Of a stretch of DNA of 64,000 nucleotides, positions 28,182-36,206 are shown one piece after another; position 1 is the stretch's first letter; each line of letters starts with the position of its first letter. Under the pieces are notes generated by a model. It saw only the letters and a list, made by a program, of their open reading frames with translations, was not told the origin of the DNA and did not search any database. The position numbers and the translations under genes are program-made. The stretch comes from an uncultured Opitutia bacterium. GTDB lineage: Bacteria > Verrucomicrobiota > Verrucomicrobiia > Opitutales > Opitutaceae. The stretch spans positions 52,379 through 116,378 of the forward strand of contig CAIPAH010000011.1 in NCBI GenBank assembly GCA_903862955.1, written 5' to 3'.

Positions 28182-29291
28182 ATGCAACTCACCAAACACT
28201 GGGCCGCCGTCCTTGAGGACTACGTGATCGATCTCGCCTGGTCGCCCGACGGGTCCTGCCTCGCCGCTGCCGCCGCCAGCGGCCCGGTGGCGCTCTTCGC
28301 CCCCGCCGACGGCGCGCGGCGCCATGAGCTGCCCGGCCACGAAAACGGCACCAATTGCCTGGCGTGGGCGCCGCTGGCGCCAGGAGAAAGAGATCAGCAA
28401 TCAGAAGGCAGAAGTCAGGTGACGGAAATCAAGCCTTCGGGTCTGACCTCTGACCTCTGGCCTCTGACCTCTGGTTCGTTGCTCGCCACCGGTGGACAGG
28501 ACGGCGCGGTGAAATTCTGGGACGCCGCCGCCGGCCAGCACGTCGCAACGGCCAACCTCGGCTCCGCTTGGGTCGAACACTTGGGCTGGCGTAGCGCAGG
28601 CGGGACGCCTGCGCTACTCCTCGCCGCAGCTGGCAAGAACCTTTTCGCTCTCCGTCCCGATGGCTCGGTCGTGCACACGTTCAAGCCCACGCCCAAAACC
28701 ATCTCGGCCCTCGCCTGGCAGCCGGCCGGGGGTTGCGTCGCGGTGGCATATTTCGGCGGCGTGTGCCTGTGGGACGCCGACGACTTCATCGTCCAGAAGG
28801 AATTTCCCTACGCCAACGGCATCCATGCGCTCGTCTGGTCGCCCAACAGCCGCTGGCTCGTGTCGGGCAACCAGGATCCGTCCGTACACCTCTGGATTCC
28901 CGCCGAGGACGTGGAACTCCAGATGAGCGGCTACGAGGGCAAGGTGAAGGAACTGGCCTACGACCACACCAGCCGGTGGCTCGCCACGGGCGGGGGCAAG
29001 GATTGCTGCGTGTGGGACTGTTCCGGGGCCGGTCCGGAAGGCCGCGAGCCCGCGATGCTGCCGCATGACGCCAAGGTCTGCGCCGTTGCCTTCCAGCACA
29101 CCCACGGACTGCTCGCCACCGCGTCGCAGGACGGCGTGGTGCAACTCTGGAGCCCCGAACGAGCCCAGCCACTGCGCGCCACGGTGAAGATGCCTTCGGC
29201 CGCCACGAAACTCGCCTGGTCCCCCGACGACCGCCTGCTCGCCATCGGCTCCGCCAAGGGCGCCGTCTACGTGCTCAAGTGCGAGGGTTAA
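28182..29291 (+). CDS. WD40-repeat beta-propeller protein carrying two inserted repeats
   Basis: A 369-residue WD40 protein, probably a seven-bladed propeller used for protein interaction: LAWSPDGSCLAAAAASG, LLATGGQDGAVKFWD, LAWQPAGGCVAVAYFGG, LVWSPNSRWLVSGNQDPSV, LATGGGKDCCVWD, LLATASQDGVVQLW and a closing blade. No signal peptide or catalytic domain is seen. Residues about 67-98 (GRSQVTEIKPSGLTSDLWP) interrupt one blade, and residues 136-147 (RSAGGTPALL) interrupt another; both are encoded by dispersed DNA repeats that keep the frame. It is transcribed divergently from the sugar-binding protein and converges on the DUF481-like gene. Its partner is unknown. Confidence 0.85.
   Translation: MQLTKHWAAVLEDYVIDLAWSPDGSCLAAAAASGPVALFAPADGARRHELPGHENGTNCLAWAPLAPGERDQQSEGRSQVTEIKPSGLTSDLWPLTSGSLLATGGQDGAVKFWDAAAGQHVATANLGSAWVEHLGWRSAGGTPALLLAAAGKNLFALRPDGSVVHTFKPTPKTISALAWQPAGGCVAVAYFGGVCLWDADDFIVQKEFPYANGIHALVWSPNSRWLVSGNQDPSVHLWIPAEDVELQMSGYEGKVKELAYDHTSRWLATGGGKDCCVWDCSGAGPEGREPAMLPHDAKVCAVAFQHTHGLLATASQDGVVQLWSPERAQPLRATVKMPSAATKLAWSPDDRLLAIGSAKGAVYVLKCEG
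28391..28474. repeat. Heptamer inverted repeat inside the WD40 coding sequence
   Basis: A left array of 7-nt words near ATCAGAA/GTCAGGT (28391-28422) faces a right array of CTGACCT-type heptamers repeated four times (28443-28474). The two arrays are reverse complements in consensus, so a hairpin can form. The insertion keeps the WD40 frame open and replaces a normal blade-connecting loop. Confidence 0.8.
28591..28617. repeat. GCGCAGGCG palindrome inside the WD40 coding sequence, copy 2
   Basis: A 27-nt perfect palindrome, two 12-nt arms (GTAGCGCAGGCG and its complement) around GGA, encoding RSAGGTPALL in the WD40 protein. It is the same element as the intergenic inverted repeat at 11619-11672. 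Confidence 0.85.
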
Positions 29292-29306
29292 GACCGCCAA
29301 TCGGGA

Positions 29307-29421
29307 TGGCCACGAAGAGGCTCAAAAAGCTCCGGGGCTAAAACATTGTCTCCATTGCGCCTATAGGCGCGCGGGAGGGTCGATTCGAGGCTTTGGTGAC
29401 CTTTGCACCTCTTCGTGGCCA
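29307..29421. repeat. Inverted repeat between convergent genes
   Basis: TGGCCACGAAGAGGCTCAAA at 29307-29326 is the near-perfect reverse complement of 29402-29421 (one or two mismatches). The 75-nt interior holds a perfect 14-nt palindrome GCGCCTATAGGCGC at 29357-29370. It lies between the converging WD40 and DUF481-like genes and could act as a two-way terminator or be a dispersed element. Confidence 0.8.
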
Positions 29422-29428
29422 CCACTCC

Positions 29429-30496
29429 TTAAAAATCAATTCCCAGCAGCAGCTTGAGCAGCGTGTAATCCTGGATTCGGACGTCCGGGTTGTTCTGGCG
29501 GGTTTCGTGCCGCAGCCCGACGATGAACGTCTCGGTCAGCTTCTTGTCCAATTCGATCTTGTTCTCGAAGCCGTCCTGCCCGCTCGCGAACGTGTGATAC
29601 CAAACGCCGCGCTCGGTGACCTTCATGCGCCACGGCAGCTGCCAGTCCGCCTCGAGGAAGAGCGACTCCGCGTTGTTCTCCTCGTGCGTCCGGGGCTCCG
29701 TGAGCTGCCAGACGTCGAAGACGTTTTCGGCAATACCCACCCGCACATTGCGGTTGGGCTTCTTGAAGACGTTCACGCCCACGCCGATTTCCTGCTGCAG
29801 GAGGAAATAATCGTTGGGCAGGCCCAGATAGGTGGAAGCGCGGTTGAGTTCCACCGACGGGCTGTAGATCGAGAACAACCGGTCCGGAAAATCATGCCGC
29901 CAGGCCGCGTCCCCCTTCTCCACGTCCGTGGTGGGAACATGGTTGGTCTCGGCGTAATCGTAGCGGGCATTCAGCTGCACGTCGTCCTTCGTCCACTTGC
30001 GCTGCAGATGCGCATCGAGCGTCGTGTTGGTTGTTTCCGTCGTGGTCGACCGCAGCTGCGTCGAGACCGCGAAACGCCCGTGCCAAGGCCCGAAGAAATC
30101 CTTCAAGTCCTGCGCCAGCGCCCCAGGTGACAGGCGCGCGAGAAACGAGGCGTTCTGCGCCTCCTCCAGCCGAACCTGCGCCGCCTCCGCATTGGCCCGC
30201 GCGATCGCCTCGGCGGCCTCCGGCGTGGCCAGGACGACGTGGGCGTCCGCCAAGGGCACCCGCAGCAGGCCGAAGCGCTCCGACATGAACAGCCAGGTGT
30301 CGACTGAGCGCTCCACGAGGTGCCCGCGCACGCGGTCGCCGTCGTTGTAGACGAGCACGTCCAGCTTCGCGGCCTCCAACGCCGCCGTCTTCACGTCCTC
30401 CGAGGGCGACAGGACCTCCACATCCGCATTCGCGCGCGCGACCCCGAAACCCAGCAATAGGCCCGCGATCAGTGCCGCGATCGGGCTCCGTCTCAT
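29429..30496 (-). CDS. DUF481/YdiY-like outer-membrane protein
   Basis: A 355-residue protein with a signal peptide (MRRSPIAALIAGLLLGFGVARANA), a short periplasmic N-terminal part with a coiled-coil-like segment (EAAEAIARANAEAAQVRLEEAQ), and a C-terminal beta-barrel of about 230 residues typical of the DUF481 (salt-induced YdiY) family, ending LLLGIDF with a terminal Phe. The start at 30496 was chosen because it begins the signal peptide; upstream in-frame ATGs at 30565 and 30559 add unlikely residues. A TATAAA box lies about 10 nt upstream of the start on the minus strand. Function of the family is unknown. It follows the COG0523 gene on the same strand. Confidence 0.85.
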   Translation of the reverse strand: MRRSPIAALIAGLLLGFGVARANADVEVLSPSEDVKTAALEAAKLDVLVYNDGDRVRGHLVERSVDTWLFMSERFGLLRVPLADAHVVLATPEAAEAIARANAEAAQVRLEEAQNASFLARLSPGALAQDLKDFFGPWHGRFAVSTQLRSTTTETTNTTLDAHLQRKWTKDDVQLNARYDYAETNHVPTTDVEKGDAAWRHDFPDRLFSIYSPSVELNRASTYLGLPNDYFLLQQEIGVGVNVFKKPNRNVRVGIAENVFDVWQLTEPRTHEENNAESLFLEADWQLPWRMKVTERGVWYHTFASGQDGFENKIELDKKLTETFIVGLRHETRQNNPDVRIQDYTLLKLLLGIDF

Positions 30497-30579
30497 GAAA
30501 TGGCTTTTATACACGCTCGTTCGACGCATGCGACCCCAAAGGGTTTCAAAAAAATGCATCCGCAAACCAAATTAACCCT

Positions 30580-31767
30580 TTATGCCAGACAATCTGCCAA
30601 CTTGGCCGTCCATTCGGCCTCGTCCAGCCCCAGCCCGATCAGCACCAGCTCCTGCCGCCGGTCGCCGTGGGGCTCCACCCAGCGCGCCCGCGCTGCCGCG
30701 GGGATTTCGGCGTCCGTGATGACGCCGCCCTCGCGCAACGCCGCCGCCCACGTCCCGATGAACTGCACGCGCGCCACCCCGCCGGCCACCGAGAGGAAGC
30801 CGATGTCCGCGGGCTGTTCCGCCAGCCAGAAAAACCCCTTGGCGCGCAGCAGACCCGGCGGCAGGCCCTGTTGGACCAGGGCAAGGAACTTCTCCCGCGC
30901 GAACGGCCGGCGTTCCGCGTAGGTCAGGCTCGTGATGCCGTATTCCTCCTCGTGTCGCGCCTCGCGCGGACGCGTGACCAGTGGTTGACGCTGTCCCGCC
31001 TCCGCTGCCGCGCCCATCACCTTGATCCACCGCGCTGCACCCAGCGTGGCGACCGGATCGAAACGCGGCCGGTCCAACAGCAGCTCGCACGCGATTTGTC
31101 CCTGCTCGGTGCGGCGAATCTCGGCCCGCGGGTTCAACGTTCCCAATATTGCCTCGACCTGGGCCAGCTCCGCGGCCGACGCCAGGTCGCATTTGTTCAA
31201 CAACAGGACGTCGGCGCACTCCGCCTGGTCGAGCATCAGTTCAAAGACCGGCTTCGGCTCCCCCACCGTCGGCGGCGGGCGGCCGTGGCCCCGGCGCCAC
31301 TCGTCGAGGAAATACCGGGCGTCGACGACGGTGACGAGCGCGTGCAGCCGCGCGAAGTCCCCCAATCGACGCCCAAAGGCATTCCGCTGCGTGAACAGCT
31401 GCGCGATGGCCCGGGGTTCCGCCACGCCCGTCGTCTCGACCAGGATGTGGTCGTAAGCGTTGTGTGCGCAAAGCTCCGCCACCGTCTCGGCCAGCTCGTT
31501 GCGCACCGAGCAGCACACGCAGCCATTGCCCAGCGGCACGATCCGCGTCCGGCCCGCGTCCTCCGCCCCCGGCTGCACGAGCTGCGCGTCGATGTTGATC
31601 GCAGCCACGTCGTTCACGATCGCCGCCCAGCGGCTCCCACCCGCGTAGGTGGGCGCCTGCGCCAGTAGGTGACGCAGCACCGTGGTCTTGCCCGCGCCCA
31701 AAAACCCGCTCAGCACCGTTACCGGTGGCAGCGAGCCGGCGGACGGAAGGGAGCGGTTGGCGGTCAT
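30580..31767 (-). CDS. Second COG0523 (CobW/YjiA-type) GTPase
   Basis: A 395-residue metallochaperone GTPase. Walker A GFLGAGKTT is at residues 21-29, the metal-binding CVCC at C83-C86 (NGCVCCSVR), switch ETTGVAEP and specificity motif NKCD; the C-terminal CobW domain begins around residue 290. Unlike the GTPase at 11781 it lacks a His-rich tract. It is divergent from a small His/Cys protein and a TonB-dependent receptor, an arrangement common in Zur-controlled zinc-scarcity loci (inference; no Zur box was recognised in the 104-nt gap). Confidence 0.92.
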   Translation of the reverse strand: MTANRSLPSAGSLPPVTVLSGFLGAGKTTVLRHLLAQAPTYAGGSRWAAIVNDVAAINIDAQLVQPGAEDAGRTRIVPLGNGCVCCSVRNELAETVAELCAHNAYDHILVETTGVAEPRAIAQLFTQRNAFGRRLGDFARLHALVTVVDARYFLDEWRRGHGRPPPTVGEPKPVFELMLDQAECADVLLLNKCDLASAAELAQVEAILGTLNPRAEIRRTEQGQIACELLLDRPRFDPVATLGAARWIKVMGAAAEAGQRQPLVTRPREARHEEEYGITSLTYAERRPFAREKFLALVQQGLPPGLLRAKGFFWLAEQPADIGFLSVAGGVARVQFIGTWAAALREGGVITDAEIPAAARARWVEPHGDRRQELVLIGLGLDEAEWTAKLADCLA

Positions 31768-31871
31768 GGAGAGTGTCCAGCGTGCATCGCCGGCGCGCCC
31801 GGCGCAAACAAACCTTGCCGTTCCAACGGCCAGGCACTTGACGCGACAAGACAGATGGCAACGTTGACTCC
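31768..31871. promoter_or_regulatory. Divergent promoter region between COG0523 GTPase and TonB-receptor operon
   Basis: 104 nt between two start codons. A -35-like TTGACG lies at 31838-31843 on the plus strand but no good -10 follows. No Zur- or Fur-like dyad was found by eye. Regulation by metal status is inferred from the genes only. Confidence 0.35.
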
Positions 31872-32201
31872 GTGATATCCCGCGTCCGCCGAGCGCTGCC
31901 GTCAGCCGAGGTTGTCCGCCGCCTGCTTGCGGTGGGCAGCGTCGCGCTGGTGCTGCTGCTGTCCCTGCTGGCCGCCAACCCCGCGCTGCACCACGCCATC
32001 CATGGCGACCATGAGACCGGCCACGCGGACGATTGCGCCGTCGTGCTGTTCGCGCAGGGCGTCACTTCCCCCTGCGACACGGCCGTGCTGGCTGCCACGC
32101 CCGCGGAATGGTCCGTCGTCGCCCGGCCCGCCGCGGCCGAGGTTTTTGTTGCGTCGCCCCGCTACCTGCACGTGCCAGGCCGGGGGCCGCCGTTGAGCTG
32201 A
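31872..32201 (+). CDS. Small membrane-anchored His/Cys protein
   Basis: A 109-residue protein from a GTG start. One hydrophobic segment (VALVLLLSLLAANPALHH) is followed by HHAIHGDHETGHADDCAVVLFAQG with five His, three Asp and a Cys, and a second Cys at SPCDTA. This could be a periplasmic metal-capture or relay peptide. The gene ends 94 nt before the TonB-dependent receptor and runs in the same direction, so cotranscription is likely. No named family was recognised; a DUF2946-like group is possible. The start is uncertain because no strong ribosome-binding site is visible. Confidence 0.6.
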   Translation: MISRVRRALPSAEVVRRLLAVGSVALVLLLSLLAANPALHHAIHGDHETGHADDCAVVLFAQGVTSPCDTAVLAATPAEWSVVARPAAAEVFVASPRYLHVPGRGPPLS

Positions 32202-32295
32202 GAAAGTTGCCGGTCAGCGCGATCCGATCCGGTTCGCGCTTTTTCCCCGCGTGCCCACCCGCATGCGCCCTCCCATCCGCAAACTCAGACTCATC

Positions 32296-34467
32296 ATGCA
32301 CTCATTTCGCGTCTTCCTTTTATTCTTTGTCTCCGCCGCCGCGCTGGCCGCCCAGCCCGCGCCGCCTTCCGAGAACTCCCCGGCCACCCCCGACAAGACC
32401 CCCGTCGAGCTGCCCGCCTTCATCGTGTCCGGCCGACTCGACCAAGCCCGTGACGCCATTGCGCCCAGCCTGGGCGCATCGTCGTTTTTGATCGGGCCCC
32501 AACAACTGCTCGACCTGCCGCAGGGCGCTGACGCGCCGTTCAGCCAAGTCCTGCTCCGCGCGCCCGGCGTCGCCGGCGACTCGGCCGCCAACGGCGATCT
32601 GCACCTCCGCGGCGAACACGCCAACCTCCAATACCGCATCAACAACGTCCTGCTGCCGGAGGGCATTTCCGGCTTCGGCCTCGAAATCGACCCGCGCTTC
32701 GTGAACAGCCTGCAACTCGTCACCGGCTCGCTGCCGGCGCAATACGGGTTTCACACCGCCGGCATCGTGGACATCCAGACCAAGAGCGGTTCCTTTGCCC
32801 CGGGGGGCGGCGTCTCGCTCTACGGCGGCAGCTTCGGGACCATTCGCCCGAGCTTCGAGGCCGGCGGCGCCGCGGGCAGCCTGAGCTACTTCGTCAACGG
32901 CAGCCTCGAACACAACGACCTCGGCATTGAAAACCCGACGCCGAGCGCCACGGCGCTCCACGATGCCACCGACCAGTTGCGGCTGTTCTCCTACGCCTCG
33001 CTCATCCTAGGCGACCACAGCCGTCTCAACGTGATGGCGAGTGCGTCGAACAGCGGGTTCCAGGTGCCCAACACCCCGGGCCTCCCGGCCGGCACCTCAC
33101 CCAATGGCACCCCGTGGGTGCCGGGCCACTTCGACTCCGCCGCGCTCGACGAAAACCAACACGAGAAAAATGCCTACGGCGTCATCACCTATCAAAAGTC
33201 CGCCGGTGACCTCGACACCCAAGTGTCCGTCCTCGCCCGCTCCAGCAGTGCCCATTTCCTCCCCGATCCTGTCGGCGACCTGTATTTCAACGGCGTGGCC
33301 AGCGACGTCGCGCGGAAGCTCGCGTCCACCGGCCTGCAAGCCGACGCGAGCCTGGCGTGGAGTGACACGCACACGTGGCGGGCGGGCCTGATGGTGTTGA
33401 ACGAGGCCGTCACCGCGGATTCCGCGACGACGGTTTTCCCCGTCGACGCCGGGGGCAATGCCACCGGGCCTACGTTGACCCTCACCGATCATGGCCGGCT
33501 GCACGGGTTGTTTGCGGGGGTGTATCTGCAGGACGAATGGAAGCTCACGCCGCGCCTGACCCTCAACTATGGCGCGCGCTTTGATGTCTTCAATGCGACC
33601 TTCGACCGCGAGACGCAGCTCAGCCCGCGGGTGAACTTCCTGTTCAAGCCGGTTGATTCCACGACGTTTCACGCGGGCTATGCTCGCTACTTTACCCCGC
33701 CACCCGTGGAAGACGTGCCGGGCAGCGCCGTCGCACGCTTCGACGGCACTTCGAACGCCGCACCGTCTGACCAGGACGATCCCGTCAAGGCCGAGCGCTC
33801 CGACTATTTCGATGCCGGGATCAGCCAGAAGTTCGCGGCGGGCTTCACGACCGGACTGGATGCCTATTACAAGCGCGCGAAAAACCAACTCGATGACGGT
33901 CTGTTCGGCCAGTCCCTGATTCTTTCGGCCTTCAACTACGCCGAGGGCGAGATTTACGGCGTGGAATTCACCGCATCGTATGCCCGCGGGGGATTTTCCA
34001 CCTATCTCAACCTCGCCCACTCGGTGGCCAAGGGCCGCAACTGGACCTCGTCGCAGTTCCTCTTTGACCCGGCAGACCTGGCTTACGTGAAGGATCATTG
34101 GATCTTCCTTGACCACGACCAGGCCGTGACGGGCTCCGCTGGTGCTTCCTACCACTGGGACGAATCCCGCGGCAGCACGCGCCTCTACGCCGACGTGCTG
34201 TATGGCAGCGGGCTGCGCAACGACGCCACGGCGGCCGACGGCTCGAACATCCCCAATGGCGGAGCGGTGCCGGCGCACCAGACGCTGAATCTCGGCGCCG
34301 AGCAGAGTTTCAAGGCCGGCCGCAACCGCGTGTGGAAGGTCCGCCTCGATATTGTGAACCTCTTCGACCGGTCCTACCAGTTGCGCGACGGCTCCGGCGT
34401 CGGCGTCAACGCCGCGCAATACGGCATGCGCCGCGGCATCTTCGGCTCCGTCGGCTACACCTTCTGA
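32296..34467 (+). CDS. TonB-dependent outer-membrane receptor
   Basis: A 723-residue receptor. A signal peptide (MHSFRVFLLFFVSAAALAAQ) is followed by a TonB-box-like VELPAFIVSG (residues about 38-48), the plug domain (LLRAPGVAGDSAANGDLHLRG, GFHTAGIVDIQTKSG) and a 22-strand barrel ending in VGYTF with the terminal Phe. The ATG at 32296 was chosen because it starts the signal; earlier in-frame ATGs add a basic leader. Beside the COG0523 GTPase and the His/Cys protein, zinc uptake is the best guess, though the plug alone cannot show the ligand. Its last 13 nt overlap the 3' end of the convergent ftsY gene. Confidence 0.92.
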   Translation: MHSFRVFLLFFVSAAALAAQPAPPSENSPATPDKTPVELPAFIVSGRLDQARDAIAPSLGASSFLIGPQQLLDLPQGADAPFSQVLLRAPGVAGDSAANGDLHLRGEHANLQYRINNVLLPEGISGFGLEIDPRFVNSLQLVTGSLPAQYGFHTAGIVDIQTKSGSFAPGGGVSLYGGSFGTIRPSFEAGGAAGSLSYFVNGSLEHNDLGIENPTPSATALHDATDQLRLFSYASLILGDHSRLNVMASASNSGFQVPNTPGLPAGTSPNGTPWVPGHFDSAALDENQHEKNAYGVITYQKSAGDLDTQVSVLARSSSAHFLPDPVGDLYFNGVASDVARKLASTGLQADASLAWSDTHTWRAGLMVLNEAVTADSATTVFPVDAGGNATGPTLTLTDHGRLHGLFAGVYLQDEWKLTPRLTLNYGARFDVFNATFDRETQLSPRVNFLFKPVDSTTFHAGYARYFTPPPVEDVPGSAVARFDGTSNAAPSDQDDPVKAERSDYFDAGISQKFAAGFTTGLDAYYKRAKNQLDDGLFGQSLILSAFNYAEGEIYGVEFTASYARGGFSTYLNLAHSVAKGRNWTSSQFLFDPADLAYVKDHWIFLDHDQAVTGSAGASYHWDESRGSTRLYADVLYGSGLRNDATAADGSNIPNGGAVPAHQTLNLGAEQSFKAGRNRVWKVRLDIVNLFDRSYQLRDGSGVGVNAAQYGMRRGIFGSVGYTF

Positions 34468-35384
34468 TCGTCCAGCCCGAAGACGGCCTTGGCGTAATTC
34501 TCGACGCTGAAGGGCTGCAGGTCTTCCGCCTGCTCGCCCAAGCCGAGGAAATAAATCGGAATCTTCAGCTGCCGCCAGATGCCCACCAGCGCCCCGCCCC
34601 GGCTGGTGCCGTCGAGCTTCGTCACGACGAGGCCCGTCAGCCCGAAGCTCTCATGGAAAACCTTCGCCTGCTCAATCGAGTTCGTGCCGAGCGACCCGTC
34701 GACCACCAGCCAACGGTGCTGGGGCGCGGACGGGTCGTGCTTCTGGAGGACGCGGCGGATCTTCGCGAGTTCGTCCATCAAGTGGCCCTTGGTGTGCAGG
34801 CGGCCGGCCGTGTCCACGATCAGGTAATCGCGTCCGCGGGCCTTCGCCGCCTGCCACGCGTCGAACGCCACCGCCGCCGCATCCGCGCCGGGGTGACTCG
34901 CGATCACCTCGATGTCCAGCTTCGTCGCCCAGCTCTTCAGCTGCTCGACCGCGGCCGCGCGAAACGTGTCGCACGCGGCGAGCGTGACCATCTGGCCGTC
35001 GCCTTTGAGCCGCCAGGCCAGCTTGGCCGCCGTGGTGGTCTTGCCGGAGCCGTTGACGCCGATCATGGCGATCACGGTGGGCTTAGTCGCCGGCGGCGGC
35101 AGCGCGCCCTCGGCGCCCGCCAGCACGCGCGTCAGCACCGCGGCGCCGATTTCAGCCGCCTGCCGGCCCTGCAGCGTCTCGTCCGCGGTGTAGGCCTTCC
35201 TGATTTCTGCCAAAATCTCGGCCGTCGTCTCGACGCCAAAGTCCGCGGTGTAGAGCGCTTCCTCCAGTTCCTCGAGCGAGTCGGCGTCGATGCGTTTGCC
35301 AAAGAAAATGCCCGCCGTCTGGTCGGAGATGGCTTTGACGGTCTTGGCGAAGCCGTCCTTGAATTTTTTGAAAAGCCCAAACAT
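34455..35384 (-). CDS. ftsY: FtsY, signal recognition particle receptor
   Basis: A 309-residue SRP GTPase that docks ribosome-SRP complexes at the membrane. G1 is GVNGSGKTTTAAKLA, the DTAGR motif is followed by LHTK, the TKLDG motif is followed by SRGG, and the closing GLGEQAEDLQPF is diagnostic of FtsY. The N-domain starts within the first 20 residues and the acidic A-domain of E. coli is absent, as in many phyla. It overlaps the TonB-receptor gene convergently by 13 nt, and is separated from nusB by a GCGAAT inverted repeat. Confidence 0.97.
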   Translation of the reverse strand: MFGLFKKFKDGFAKTVKAISDQTAGIFFGKRIDADSLEELEEALYTADFGVETTAEILAEIRKAYTADETLQGRQAAEIGAAVLTRVLAGAEGALPPPATKPTVIAMIGVNGSGKTTTAAKLAWRLKGDGQMVTLAACDTFRAAAVEQLKSWATKLDIEVIASHPGADAAAVAFDAWQAAKARGRDYLIVDTAGRLHTKGHLMDELAKIRRVLQKHDPSAPQHRWLVVDGSLGTNSIEQAKVFHESFGLTGLVVTKLDGTSRGGALVGIWRQLKIPIYFLGLGEQAEDLQPFSVENYAKAVFGLDDQKV

Positions 35385-35390
35385 CGGAGT

Positions 35391-35465
35391 TGCCCGCGAA
35401 TTACGCGAATGAACGCTGATTAAACGAACCCTAATTTCGGGGCTGATTCGCGTGATTCGCGGGCA
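35391..35465. repeat. GCGAAT inverted repeat, copy 2
   Basis: Left arm TGCCCGCGAATTACGCGAAT (35391-35410) is the reverse complement, with one mismatch, of 35446-35465. The interior is 35 nt. It lies between the nusB stop and the ftsY start, both on the minus strand, and occupies almost the whole gap. Confidence 0.88.
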
Positions 35466-35469
35466 CCCC

Positions 35470-35913
35470 TCACTCCGCCTTGCGGGCGTCGCGGCCGAGC
35501 TGGTCCTTGACGCGGTCGAGGATGCCGTTGATGAAGCGCTTGGCGTCGGCGTTGGAAAATTGCTTCGACAGGTCGATCGCCTCGTTGATCGAGACCACCG
35601 GCGGGATGTCCTTGCGGTGGATCATCTCGAACATCGCGATCCGGAGGATCGCCAGGTCGATCTTCGCGATGCGCTCGAACTCCCAGTTCTGCGCCAGGGC
35701 CTTGATGCGCGCGTCGATTTCCGCCTGGTGCTCGATCACGCCGTGGATCAGCTCCTCGCCGAACGCGTAGTGCTCGCGCGGCTGTTCGGTGTTGGCAAAG
35801 AAGACCTTCAAGTCCTCCGGCAGGCTCGCCGGCTGGTTCAGGCTCCACGCAAACAGGTATTGCAGCGCGGCCACGCGGCCGTCGCGCCGCTGGGCGAATT
35901 GGGCCTTGCTCAT
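35470..35913 (-). CDS. nusB: NusB, transcription antitermination factor
   Basis: A 147-residue all-helical RNA-binding protein that works with NusE at rRNA boxA sites. RRDGRVAALQYLFAW, the SINEAIDLSKQFS helix and FINGILDRV are family hallmarks. The ATG at 35913 was chosen over one at 35937 because GGGAGG lies eight to nine bases upstream on the minus strand, one of the clearer Shine-Dalgarno sites in the window. It is upstream of ftsY, separated by a GCGAAT inverted repeat. Confidence 0.95.
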   Translation of the reverse strand: MSKAQFAQRRDGRVAALQYLFAWSLNQPASLPEDLKVFFANTEQPREHYAFGEELIHGVIEHQAEIDARIKALAQNWEFERIAKIDLAILRIAMFEMIHRKDIPPVVSINEAIDLSKQFSNADAKRFINGILDRVKDQLGRDARKAE

Positions 35914-36206
35914 CGGTCCATCCTCCCGGCCCGCCAAGGGTTTAACCGCGCGCCCACCACACCGGCGGGGAAAGCAGTGCCTGCGGAGGCCCGTGACTGG
36001 AGGACAAAAGAACGCATATGGGAAAGCAGCCGGACAAGGGAACCGGGATGAAATGCGTCCGCAATCACGAAATCGTCATCGTTCCGAATGCAATCGGCTC
36101 AGGCCTGAGCGGATCCAATCGCCGAACCCAGCGTATATGTCGTCCCATACCCCCGCCCGGTTCGGTCCTGAACCCAAGCGAAACGCGGTGCGGTTGGCCT
36201 GCTCCC
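35914..36206. other. Intergenic region without a recognised gene
   Basis: 293 nt between nusB and a secreted hypothetical gene, both minus strand. Short frames on either strand lack family resemblance. It contains a 12-nt palindrome CTCAGGCCTGAG near 36098-36109 (approximate) and otherwise nothing I can name. It probably holds the nusB promoter. Confidence 0.4.
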
